Shown here: in pieces, positions 35,085-43,039 of the stretch
Position numbering within the stretch: position 1 is the first letter of the stretch
Layout of the letters: the number at the start of each line of letters is the position of its first letter
NCBI RefSeq assembly: GCF_002101395.1
Contig: NZ_CP019706.1
Location: 620,001-684,000, forward strand
Source: Pantoea alhagi
Lineage (GTDB): Bacteria > Pseudomonadota > Gammaproteobacteria > Enterobacterales > Enterobacteriaceae
DNA length: 64,000 bases
Direction of reading: 5' to 3'
Notes under the pieces: generated by a model
Databases searched by the model: none
The model's input: only the letters and a program-made list of their open reading frames with translations
What the model was told of the DNA's origin: nothing
Made by a program: the position numbers and the translations under genes

Positions 35085-35868
35085 ACGCCTTATCACCTTG
35101 CTGGCGCTCTGGCTCTTTTCCAGCCTGGCGCTGGCGGCCAGTGCGCCGCGTGTTATTACGCTGGCACCGCATCTTACTGAACTCGCCTTCGCCGCCGGGA
35201 TCACGCCGGTGGCGGTTAGCGCCTGGTCCGATTACCCGCCTGAAGCGAAATCGCTGGAGCAGGTCGCTAACTGGCAGGGTATTAAGCTGGAACGCATTCT
35301 GGCGCTAAAGCCGGATTTGGTGCTGGCGTGGCGCGGAGGTTCTCCGCAGCGGCAAATCGATCAGCTGCGCGCGCTGGGCGTAAAGGTTATCTGGCTGGAT
35401 CCCGACTCGATTGAAAGCATTGTCGCCGCGCTACATCAGCTGGCGGCGTGGAGTCCCTCTCCACAGCAGGCTCATGATGCGGCAGATCGCCTTGCGGCGC
35501 GCTTTAAAGCATTGCAACAACACAATAAACAACCAAAACATCGGCGCGTATTTTTACAGTTTGGTCAGCAGCCGCTGTTTACTGCCGCACGCGCAACCTT
35601 ACAAAACCAGCTGTTGACGCTGTGTGGCGGCGAGAATGTGTTTGCGGCCAGCCCGGTGCCCTGGCCGCAGGTCAGCCGCGAACAGGTACTGGCCCGCCAT
35701 CCCGAGCTGATTATCGTGCCTGGCGACAGCCACGCCGCGACTCAGACGGCCCGATTCTGGCAGCCGCAACTGTCGGTGCCGGTGATAGCGATCCCCGAAG
35801 ACTGGCTAAGCCGTCCCGGTCCGCGTAGCGTGCTGGCCGCAGAAAAATTGTGTCAGGCGCTGCAATAG
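35077..35868 (+). CDS. btuF: vitamin B12 ABC transporter substrate-binding protein BtuF
   Basis: Periplasmic cobalamin-binding protein that delivers B12 to BtuCD. The 263-residue precursor starts at GTG 35077 inside the end of mtnN. It has a signal peptide (AKRLITLLALWLFSSLALA) and a helical-backbone binding fold starting PRVITLAP and containing SDYPPEAKSLEQVANWQG, LKPDLVLAWRGG and VPWPQVSREQVL. BtuCD is not in the window. E. coli has yadS between btuF and erpA; here it is absent. Confidence 0.95.
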   Translation: MAKRLITLLALWLFSSLALAASAPRVITLAPHLTELAFAAGITPVAVSAWSDYPPEAKSLEQVANWQGIKLERILALKPDLVLAWRGGSPQRQIDQLRALGVKVIWLDPDSIESIVAALHQLAAWSPSPQQAHDAADRLAARFKALQQHNKQPKHRRVFLQFGQQPLFTAARATLQNQLLTLCGGENVFAASPVPWPQVSREQVLARHPELIIVPGDSHAATQTARFWQPQLSVPVIAIPEDWLSRPGPRSVLAAEKLCQALQ

Positions 35869-35925
35869 CAGGCAAAAGTCAGGCGGGAAGCGTGTTTGAC
35901 GGGCGATAAAGGGCAGGAATAATGA

Positions 35926-35952
35926 GCGTGCTTTACAGGAGGTAAAGCACGC
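35926..35952. terminator. bidirectional hairpin between btuF and erpA
   Basis: GCGTGCTTTAC and GTAAAGCACGC form an 11-pair perfect stem around AGGAG. It lies between convergent genes, eight bases after the erpA stop. Neither side has a strong T tract, so its strength is uncertain. Confidence 0.6.
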
Positions 35953-35959
35953 GCTTCTG

Positions 35960-36307
35960 TCAGATGCTAAAGGAAGAACCACAGCCGCAGGTGGTTTTAG
36001 CATTGGGATTGGTTACGATAAAACGGGAACCTTCCAGACCTTCGGTATAATCCACCGCGCCACCCACCAGGTATTGCAGACTCATCGGATCCACAACCAG
36101 CGACACGCCTGATTTCTCAATGGTCATATCGCCATCGTTGATTTTATCATCGAAGGTGAAGCCGTACTGGAAACCACTGCAACCGCCACCGGTAATATAA
36201 ACCCGCAGTTTCAGATCAGGATTATCTTCATCAGCAATCAGGGTTTTCACCTTGCTGGCTGCCGCCTCGGTAAATTGCAGCGGCAGTGCTGCTACTTCAT
36301 CACTCAT
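35960..36307 (-). CDS. erpA: iron-sulfur cluster insertion protein ErpA
   Basis: A-type carrier that passes Fe-S clusters to apo-enzymes, including IspG and IspH of the isoprenoid pathway. The 115 residues hold the three ligand cysteines C43, C107 and C109 (GGGCSGF and TTCGCGSS). The ATG at 36307 gives MSDEVAALPL, the family start; the five-codon extension is not conserved. Confidence 0.98.
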   Translation of the reverse strand: MSDEVAALPLQFTEAAASKVKTLIADEDNPDLKLRVYITGGGCSGFQYGFTFDDKINDGDMTIEKSGVSLVVDPMSLQYLVGGAVDYTEGLEGSRFIVTNPNAKTTCGCGSSFSI

Positions 36308-36386
36308 TGAAACACTCCGCAATTAATCCGGCTCAGGCCAGAAATGGCCGCGCTTGTCAATATTATCTAATAGCCTGGTGCAGCAA

Positions 36387-37805
36387 TCAAGTATCCGCCC
36401 TCGCACTCTGTGCCTTTTCCTCATCCTGCTGTGCCTGCTGCTTTGCCAGCGTCCTGGCCAACAGTGAGGAGTAGAGCGGCTTGCCGCCCAGAAACTGCGC
36501 CAGCAGCGTTGCGCCGAGACAGGTAATAATCATCGGTAAAATCAGCTGATAATTATCGGTCATCTCCAGCACCAACACGATGCCGGTCAGAGGCGCACGC
36601 ACCGAGGCGGCAAACAGCGCGCCCATACCGGCAATGGCAAAGGTACCAGGGTCGAGCGTCAACGCCGGTAATAGTGAAGCGCAGGCCATGCCGAAGGCGG
36701 TGCCCAACAGCGTGCCCAACGCCAGCATCGGCGCAAAGATGCCGCCCGGCGCGCCCGAACCGAAACAGAGCAGTGTGGTAACCACGCGCGCGATAAAAAT
36801 AAACAGCAGCATCCCTACGGTATAGTGTCCTGCCGCCGCGATGGGGATCAGGCTAAATCCACCGCCTGCCGCTTCTGGTTTAATCACCGCAAGAACCCCG
36901 CACAGCCCACCCAGCAGCGCCCCGATAATCAGCGCTTTTTTCATCACGCCGCCGTGCAGCCGCTGAAAAAAGTCCTGAGTAATAAAAATCAGGCGGTTAA
37001 ACAGCACGCCGACGATGCCGAACAGCATACCCAGCACCAGATAGAGCCACAGCGTATTAATCGGCGCACTGGCAAGCTTGCCGACGGCAATCACCGCATG
37101 TTCGCCGTTGAAATAGCGAAACACGATGCTCGACATAATCACGCCGATAAATACCGCTTTAATGGAGATCAGGCTATAGCGAAACTGCAAACGCATCTCT
37201 TCGATAATAAACAGAATGCCGGCCAGCGGCGCATTAAACGCGGCGGAAAGACCGGCGGCGGCCCCGGTAGCCAGCAGCGAATGGCGCGCTTCAGCGCTGC
37301 GCATACGGAAAAGATCCAGCACCATGCGCCCAACGTTGCCGCCCAACTGCACCGTTGGCCCTTCCCTTCCCAGTACCATGCCAGCCCCCAGCGTGCCCAT
37401 ACCACCAAGGAATTTAACCGGGATCACGCGCCACCAGCGTACCGGACGCAGCTCTTCCAGCGCGCCTTCGATTTCCGGAATACCAGAGCCGCCCGCTTCA
37501 GGCGCAAAGCGTCGCACCAGCCAGTATCCGAAAACGGCCAGCAGCGCAGACAATAAAAAGGCCAGTGGAAAAGCCAGCCACAGATGATCGCCCGTGCTGG
37601 CCACCATGCCCAGCCGCCAGGCCTGTACCGCCGTTACCGCTTTCTCAAACGCGACCCCAATCAGCCCGGCCAGCGTGCCGACGATGCCTGCGACAAACAG
37701 AATTGCGACGGGGGTTTTATCACGCCGTAGCAGCATCCGCAGAAAATCGGTACGCCGCAGGGGAACCACATGTAACTGCTCGGTGGAAGTGGGTGTTTGG
37801 TTCAT
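36387..37805 (-). CDS. clcA: H+/Cl- exchange transporter ClcA
   Basis: Inner-membrane 2 Cl-/1 H+ antiporter used in extreme acid resistance. From the ATG at 37805 it has 472 residues, and key positions fall at the E. coli numbers: S107 in GSGIP, gating E148 in GREGP and proton glutamate E203 in FIIEEM. A GTG three codons upstream is the alternative start but lacks a ribosome site. About 18 membrane helices are predicted. Together with the lysine decarboxylase the window holds two acid-resistance functions, though they are far apart. Confidence 0.96.
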   Translation of the reverse strand: MNQTPTSTEQLHVVPLRRTDFLRMLLRRDKTPVAILFVAGIVGTLAGLIGVAFEKAVTAVQAWRLGMVASTGDHLWLAFPLAFLLSALLAVFGYWLVRRFAPEAGGSGIPEIEGALEELRPVRWWRVIPVKFLGGMGTLGAGMVLGREGPTVQLGGNVGRMVLDLFRMRSAEARHSLLATGAAAGLSAAFNAPLAGILFIIEEMRLQFRYSLISIKAVFIGVIMSSIVFRYFNGEHAVIAVGKLASAPINTLWLYLVLGMLFGIVGVLFNRLIFITQDFFQRLHGGVMKKALIIGALLGGLCGVLAVIKPEAAGGGFSLIPIAAAGHYTVGMLLFIFIARVVTTLLCFGSGAPGGIFAPMLALGTLLGTAFGMACASLLPALTLDPGTFAIAGMGALFAASVRAPLTGIVLVLEMTDNYQLILPMIITCLGATLLAQFLGGKPLYSSLLARTLAKQQAQQDEEKAQSARADT

Positions 37806-37966
37806 AACGCTCACATCAGTAAATTAATCAAGTCCGTTATCATACGCCGCACCCCATGCAGGGGCAAAAAATGCCAACCTGCGCAATACTCTTTTGGCCA
37901 GCCATTCAACGTGGCCCTAAGTTCCCGTAGAATGGTCGGGTTTTTCTTTCATTCAGGAGCCGATTA

Positions 37967-39247
37967 ATGAGTAAGTCCGAAAACCTGTATCAGCAGGCGC
38001 AGCGTTCCATTCCCGGCGGCGTAAATTCGCCGGTACGCGCCTTTACCGGCGTCGGCGGCGTCCCGTTATTTATTGAGCGTGCCGATGGCGCCTGGCTGTA
38101 CGATGCCGACGGCAAAGCCTATATCGATTATGTTGGATCCTGGGGGCCGATGGTGTTGGGCCATAATCATCCGGCGATCCGCAACGCAGTCATTGAGGCG
38201 GCAGAACGCGGTTTAAGCTTTGGCGCGCCGACCGAGATGGAAGTGAAGATGGCGGAACTGGTGTGCGAACTGGTACCGTCAATGGAAATGGTGCGGATGG
38301 TTAACTCCGGCACCGAAGCCACCATGAGTGCCATTCGCCTGGCGCGCGGCTTCACCCGACGCGATAAGATCATCAAATTTGAAGGTTGTTATCATGGCCA
38401 TGCCGACTGCCTGCTGGTGAAAGCGGGTTCCGGCGCTCTGACGCTCGGCCAGCCAAATTCACCTGGCGTTCCGGCGGATTTCGCGAAGCATACCCTGACC
38501 TGTACCTACAATGACCTGGCCTCGGTACGCGCCGCGTTCGAACAATATCCGCATGAGATCGCCTGTATTATCGTTGAGCCGGTGGCGGGCAATATGAACT
38601 GTATTCCGCCGCAGCCCGATTTTCTACCCGGCCTGCGCGCGCTGTGCGATGAGTTCGGTGCGCTGCTGATTATCGATGAGGTGATGACCGGCTTCCGCGT
38701 AGCGCTGGGCGGCGCTCAGGCGCACTATGGCGTAACGCCGGATCTGACCTGCCTGGGCAAAATCATCGGTGGCGGCATGCCGGTAGGCGCATTTGGCGGA
38801 CGTCGTGACGTGATGGAAGCGCTGGCGCCGACCGGCCCGGTTTACCAGGCGGGTACGCTCTCCGGCAACCCGATCGCGATGGCCGCCGGTTACGCCTGCC
38901 TGACGGAAATCTCCCGGCCCGGCACGCACGCCACGCTGACAGAGCTCACGAACCAGCTGGCGCAGGGCCTTCGTGCGGCGGCCCAGGCGGAAAATATTCC
39001 GCTGGTGGTGAACCATGTCGGCGGCATGTTCGGCCTGTTCTTCACCGATGCGGCGGAAGTCACCTGTTATGACGATGTGACGCGTTGCGATACCGAACGC
39101 TTTAAGCGTTTCTTCCATTTCATGCTGGAGGAAGGGGTTTACCTGGCCCCGTCGGCGTTTGAGGCGGGCTTTATGTCGCTGGTGCACAGCGCTGAAGATA
39201 TTCAGCGCACGGTTGATGCGGCGCGTCGCAGCTTTGCGCGTTTGTAA
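37967..39247 (+). CDS. hemL: glutamate-1-semialdehyde 2,1-aminomutase
   Basis: PLP enzyme that moves the amino group of glutamate-1-semialdehyde to give 5-aminolevulinate, the tetrapyrrole precursor. The 426 residues place the PLP lysine at K265 in CLGKIIGGGMP, as in E. coli, with DEVMTGFR and GTEATMSAIRLAR. AGGAG lies six bases before the ATG. It is divergent from clcA and convergent with the fhu operon. Confidence 0.99.
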   Translation: MSKSENLYQQAQRSIPGGVNSPVRAFTGVGGVPLFIERADGAWLYDADGKAYIDYVGSWGPMVLGHNHPAIRNAVIEAAERGLSFGAPTEMEVKMAELVCELVPSMEMVRMVNSGTEATMSAIRLARGFTRRDKIIKFEGCYHGHADCLLVKAGSGALTLGQPNSPGVPADFAKHTLTCTYNDLASVRAAFEQYPHEIACIIVEPVAGNMNCIPPQPDFLPGLRALCDEFGALLIIDEVMTGFRVALGGAQAHYGVTPDLTCLGKIIGGGMPVGAFGGRRDVMEALAPTGPVYQAGTLSGNPIAMAAGYACLTEISRPGTHATLTELTNQLAQGLRAAAQAENIPLVVNHVGGMFGLFFTDAAEVTCYDDVTRCDTERFKRFFHFMLEEGVYLAPSAFEAGFMSLVHSAEDIQRTVDAARRSFARL

Positions 39248-39293
39248 GGGTTTACCTGTAGCGGCTTAACTCACGCCGCCATCATTAAACATT

Positions 39294-39317
39294 AACGGGC
39301 GCCCTGCAGCGCCCGTT
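39294..39317. terminator. bidirectional terminator of hemL and fhuB
   Basis: AACGGGCGC pairs with GCGCCCGTT around CCTGCA. GTTATTT follows on the plus strand; on the minus strand AATGTTTAA follows. It sits between the convergent hemL and fhuB stops and shares its stem with two other terminators near 45.4 and 47.8 kb. Confidence 0.75.
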
Positions 39318-39318
39318 G

Positions 39319-41304
39319 TTATTTCACTTTCCGCAGTAGCCAGACAAAATAAGGCGCGCCGATAAAGGTTGCCAGTAGTCCCGCCGGGATCTGATTCGGA
39401 AACGCCGCCATTCTGCCGCCCCAGTCGGCCACAATCATCAGACCGCCGCCCATCAGCGCAGCAACCACCATCTGCGGCAGCGCCCGCCGGAATCCCAGCA
39501 TACGTGCGATATGCGGCGCCATCAGCCCAATAAAACTGAGCGGTCCGATGGTCAGCGTCGCGGCGGCAGTCAACGCAGAAGCCAGCAGCAGCAAACTAAA
39601 ACGCGCCGGCATCAGCGCGACGCCAATGGAGCGCGCCGTGGCGCTGCCCAGCGGCAAAATGGTTAACCAGCGGCTGGCGAGCGGAGCTATCACCACCAGC
39701 ACCACGGCTACCAGCGCGGTGCGCAACGCCTGTGCCGCATCCACGCCATAGGTTGAACCTGAGATCCAGCTCAGCAGCTGCGCCATGCGCGGATCGCCGC
39801 TGGCCAGCAGCATCGCCAGTAATGTGGTAAAGGCGGTGCTGAAAGCCATCCCCGCCAGCAGCATACGCTCCGGCGAAAAACCGCCGCGCCCGGCCACCAG
39901 CATAATCAGCAGCAGCGTAACCGCCGCGCCAAGGCTGCCGGCAGGCAATAGCCAGGCAAAAGCGTCGCCCGGCACCAGAAACAACATCAGCACCACGCCG
40001 CAGGCTGCGCCGGAGCTGATGCCCAACACTTCCGGGCTGGCCATGGGGTTACCGGTCAGGCGCTGTATCAGGCTGCCCGCCACGCCCAGCATCACCCCTG
40101 CCGCCAGCGCGGCCACCATGCGCGGTGCGCGCCACGGCTGGAGCTGATGCCAGAGTTCGCCGCTCGCCCACAGCCAGCCGTGCGCATCACGCCCCAGCGA
40201 CAGCGCGCTAACCGCCAGCAGCAGCAGTACGCCAAGCGCCGCCAGCACCCACCACAGCACATGCTGACGCTCCGCAGGCACGCGGTCACCCTGACTCAGC
40301 GGCGGCGGCACCGCGCCGGTACGCAGGCGCGGCAACAGCCACAGCAGAACGGGTGCGCCAACCAGCGCCGTTAAGGTGCCGGTTGAAATCTCACGCCAGT
40401 TATCGGTCAGCCAAATCACGCACTGGTCCGTCAGCCAAAGCAACAGCGCGCCCAGCAGCGGAGCCAGTAACATACGACTAACCAGACGGCGTGCGCCCAG
40501 CAGTTTCGCCATCAGCGGTGAAAACAGCGCGATAAAGGCAATGATACCGACAGCATTCACCAGCATGCCGCTCAGAATGATTGCCAGCCCCAGCGCCGCC
40601 AGACGCACCATCGACAGCGCCATACCCAGATTTTTAGCTACGCCATCGTCCAGCCCCAGCACCGTAAGAGGCCGTCGCAACAGCAGCGCCAGCACAAAGC
40701 CCAGCAGCAAACGCGGCAGCAAAAAGGTCACGTTGCTCCAGTCCTGTTGGCTTAATGAGCCGGTACTCCACAAGAAAAGGTTTTGTAACTGATCGTGATT
40801 GAAGATAGCGAAGATCTGATTAACCGCGCCACAGTAAAGGCTCATTACCAGCCCGGCGAGGATCAGGGTCACCGGCGACAGCCTTTTACCCCAGGCGATG
40901 CCAAACACCAGCAGGCCGATGAGTACCGCGCCCGTCATCGCAGCGATCTGCTGCGTGAACATCCCGCCCGGCAGCGCCCACAGGGTTGCAACCGTGATGC
41001 CAAGCTGAGCGCCGCTCGCCACGCCAAGCGTAGTCGGCTCCGCCAGCGGGTTGCGCAATACCTGTTGGAAAAGCACACCTACCAGCCCCAACCCTGCCCC
41101 GGCCAGCAGCGCCACCGCCAGCCTGGGCAGCAGGCTAAAGTGAAACACCATCTGATCGATATTATTGCGATCCGGCTGCATTAACGCATTTAGCCACTGC
41201 TGTGTTGGCAGATGATGAATAAAATTCAGGCCGGTCAATGCCAGCGCGCCCAGAAACAGCGTGCCGATCAGCATCACCGGTAAAGCGAAACGCCCGTGCA
41301 TCAT
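39319..41304 (-). CDS. fhuB: iron(III)-hydroxamate ABC transporter permease FhuB
   Basis: Inner-membrane channel for ferrichrome and related hydroxamates. At 661 residues it is the characteristic tandem fusion of two BtuC-like permease halves, with about 20 membrane helices. Each half carries the ATPase-contact loop (NPLAEPTTLGVASGA near 90 and NPMASPEVLGISSGA near 415). Its ATG overlaps the fhuD TGA by four bases. It is the last gene of fhuACDB. Confidence 0.97.
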   Translation of the reverse strand: MMHGRFALPVMLIGTLFLGALALTGLNFIHHLPTQQWLNALMQPDRNNIDQMVFHFSLLPRLAVALLAGAGLGLVGVLFQQVLRNPLAEPTTLGVASGAQLGITVATLWALPGGMFTQQIAAMTGAVLIGLLVFGIAWGKRLSPVTLILAGLVMSLYCGAVNQIFAIFNHDQLQNLFLWSTGSLSQQDWSNVTFLLPRLLLGFVLALLLRRPLTVLGLDDGVAKNLGMALSMVRLAALGLAIILSGMLVNAVGIIAFIALFSPLMAKLLGARRLVSRMLLAPLLGALLLWLTDQCVIWLTDNWREISTGTLTALVGAPVLLWLLPRLRTGAVPPPLSQGDRVPAERQHVLWWVLAALGVLLLLAVSALSLGRDAHGWLWASGELWHQLQPWRAPRMVAALAAGVMLGVAGSLIQRLTGNPMASPEVLGISSGAACGVVLMLFLVPGDAFAWLLPAGSLGAAVTLLLIMLVAGRGGFSPERMLLAGMAFSTAFTTLLAMLLASGDPRMAQLLSWISGSTYGVDAAQALRTALVAVVLVVIAPLASRWLTILPLGSATARSIGVALMPARFSLLLLASALTAAATLTIGPLSFIGLMAPHIARMLGFRRALPQMVVAALMGGGLMIVADWGGRMAAFPNQIPAGLLATFIGAPYFVWLLRKVK

Positions 41305-42176
41305 GCCTCCAGTACCTTATCGAGAGTCTGGCAAAACGCCATCGCTGAAAGCGTCGCGCCATAAAACCAGACGGTCGGCACGCGGGTAAAGCGTCCCTGA
41401 CGAACAAAAGGCAACGACTGCCAAAGCTCGGTTGCAGCGATCTGCTTCATTAAGGCATCATCACCGTGGCTCAGACAGAGCGCATCCGCATCATGGATGG
41501 CCGCCAGGCGCTCAATACCGATCACCGCGCTGCCCCAGAAATTTGTCTCTCCCTGCCAGGCGTTTTGCAGACCAAGATTCTGCATCACTTCTAAAAACAG
41601 GCTGCCTTTGCCAAAAACAATCGCATGACGTTTATCAATCAATGACATCAGCAGCAGCGGCTTCGCAGCGCGCGGTGCGAGACGCGTACGCATATCGGCA
41701 AAAAATTCATCAAGCATCGTCAGGTGTGTCCGCGCCTGCGGCTCCCGGCCGATACGCTGCGCCAGCTGCATTAGCGACTGACGTGCCGCCGTTAACGGTT
41801 TGCCGTCGCCGTTGTTAAAAGCGAACCCCTGGCTGGGAGCGATACGCGATAAGGTCTGCGGTGAAGGGCCATAGCCGCTGGAGTAAAGGATCAGAGAGGG
41901 TTTGAGCTGCGTAAGCAGTTCAAGATTGGGTTCGGTGCGCAACCCGACATCTATCACGCTCGCGGGCAGTTCAGGCTTACCGACCCAGTCGCGATAGTTA
42001 AAGAGTTCAGCTGCGGCCATCGGCACCACGCCCAGCGCCATCATTAATTCAATTGGCAGCCATTCCAGGGCGACAATGCGCTGCGAATCAATCGTTTCAG
42101 CCCGCAGCGTTTGCTGCCAGAGCAGCGGAGAGATCACCATAGCGGTAAGCAAACGACGGCGTGTTATTGGCAACAT
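41301..42176 (-). CDS. fhuD: hydroxamate siderophore-binding protein FhuD
   Basis: Periplasmic binding protein passing ferric hydroxamates to FhuB. The 291-residue precursor begins MLPITRRRLLTAM, a twin-arginine-like signal, followed by IVALEWLPIELMMALG, DVGLRTEPNLELL, ETNFWGS and VPTVWFYGATLSAM, all close to E. coli FhuD. I chose ATG 42176 because AAGGA lies seven bases upstream; a GTG two codons earlier is too close to that site. Confidence 0.96.
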   Translation of the reverse strand: MLPITRRRLLTAMVISPLLWQQTLRAETIDSQRIVALEWLPIELMMALGVVPMAAAELFNYRDWVGKPELPASVIDVGLRTEPNLELLTQLKPSLILYSSGYGPSPQTLSRIAPSQGFAFNNGDGKPLTAARQSLMQLAQRIGREPQARTHLTMLDEFFADMRTRLAPRAAKPLLLMSLIDKRHAIVFGKGSLFLEVMQNLGLQNAWQGETNFWGSAVIGIERLAAIHDADALCLSHGDDALMKQIAATELWQSLPFVRQGRFTRVPTVWFYGATLSAMAFCQTLDKVLEA

Positions 42177-42191
42177 AACCACATCCTTGTA

Positions 42192-42986
42192 TCAGTAAAC
42201 AAAGCTGACCGGCGCGCCACCCTGCGGGTGCGGCAGAATGCCCATTGGAATGTTATAGATACGTTCCAGCACTTCGCTGTGCATGATATCCGCCGGCGCG
42301 CCCTGAGCGATCATCTCGCCGGCGCGTAGCGCGACCAGCGAATCGCAGTAGCGTGCCGCCATATTGATATCGTGCAGAACGGCAATGACCGTCAGCCCGC
42401 GCTGCTGGCTAAGACGCTGGATCAGCGCCAGCACCTCCACCTGGTGCGCAATGTCCAGCGCCGACGTAGGCTCATCCAGCAGCAGGCAGCGGCTGTTCTG
42501 CGCCACCAGCATCGCCAGCCAGGCACGTTGCCGTTCGCCGCCGGAGAGGCTATCCACCAGACGCCGGGCAAGCGGCTTCAACCCAACCAGCGTAATCGCT
42601 TCCTCCACGCGCTGACGATCCTCTTCACCGTAGCGCCCCAGCGCGCCGTGCCACGGATAGCGGCCTACCGCTACCAGCTCCCGCACCGTCATTCCCTCCG
42701 CTGGCGGCAGATGCTGAGGCAAATAGGCAATCTGCCGGGCAAAGGCCTTGCTGTTCCACTGGTCCAGCGGTTTGCCATTTAACAGCACACGCCCTTCGCT
42801 GGCAGGCTGATGTCGGCCTAACATTTTTAGCAGGGTCGATTTGCCGGAGCCGTTATGACCGATAAGCCCGGTAACTTTACCGCTGGGAAAGGTAAGCGAG
42901 AGAGGATGCAGCAGCGTGCGTCCGGGTACGCGAAAGCTGACTTGATCGAGCGTGAAGGTGGTTTCCTGTGACAGCTGATGTGACAT
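42192..42986 (-). CDS. fhuC: ferrichrome ABC transporter ATPase FhuC
   Basis: Cytoplasmic ATPase driving FhuB. The 264 residues have Walker A GHNGSGKS at 43-50, the Q-loop YLPQHLPPAEG, signature LSGGERQR, Walker B CLLLDEPTSALD and the H-loop histidine in AVLHDINMA. The ATG at 42986 gives the family length; a TTG four codons upstream is possible. It lies 53 bases after fhuA. Confidence 0.97.
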   Translation of the reverse strand: MSHQLSQETTFTLDQVSFRVPGRTLLHPLSLTFPSGKVTGLIGHNGSGKSTLLKMLGRHQPASEGRVLLNGKPLDQWNSKAFARQIAYLPQHLPPAEGMTVRELVAVGRYPWHGALGRYGEEDRQRVEEAITLVGLKPLARRLVDSLSGGERQRAWLAMLVAQNSRCLLLDEPTSALDIAHQVEVLALIQRLSQQRGLTVIAVLHDINMAARYCDSLVALRAGEMIAQGAPADIMHSEVLERIYNIPMGILPHPQGGAPVSFVY

Positions 42987-43039
42987 GGTTATCTTCAACG
43001 GTGGCGGGCGCGACCAAAGTCGCGCCCGGATGGATGGAT

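Noticed and set aside
36825..37556. 243-codon plus-strand frame opposite clcA
   Set aside because: Gln/His/Arg-rich composition is typical of the reverse complement of a membrane protein gene; no ribosome site or homology.
1928..37805. Lysine decarboxylase and ClcA as one acid-resistance island
   Set aside because: They are over 30 kb apart in conserved core synteny, with no shared regulation visible.
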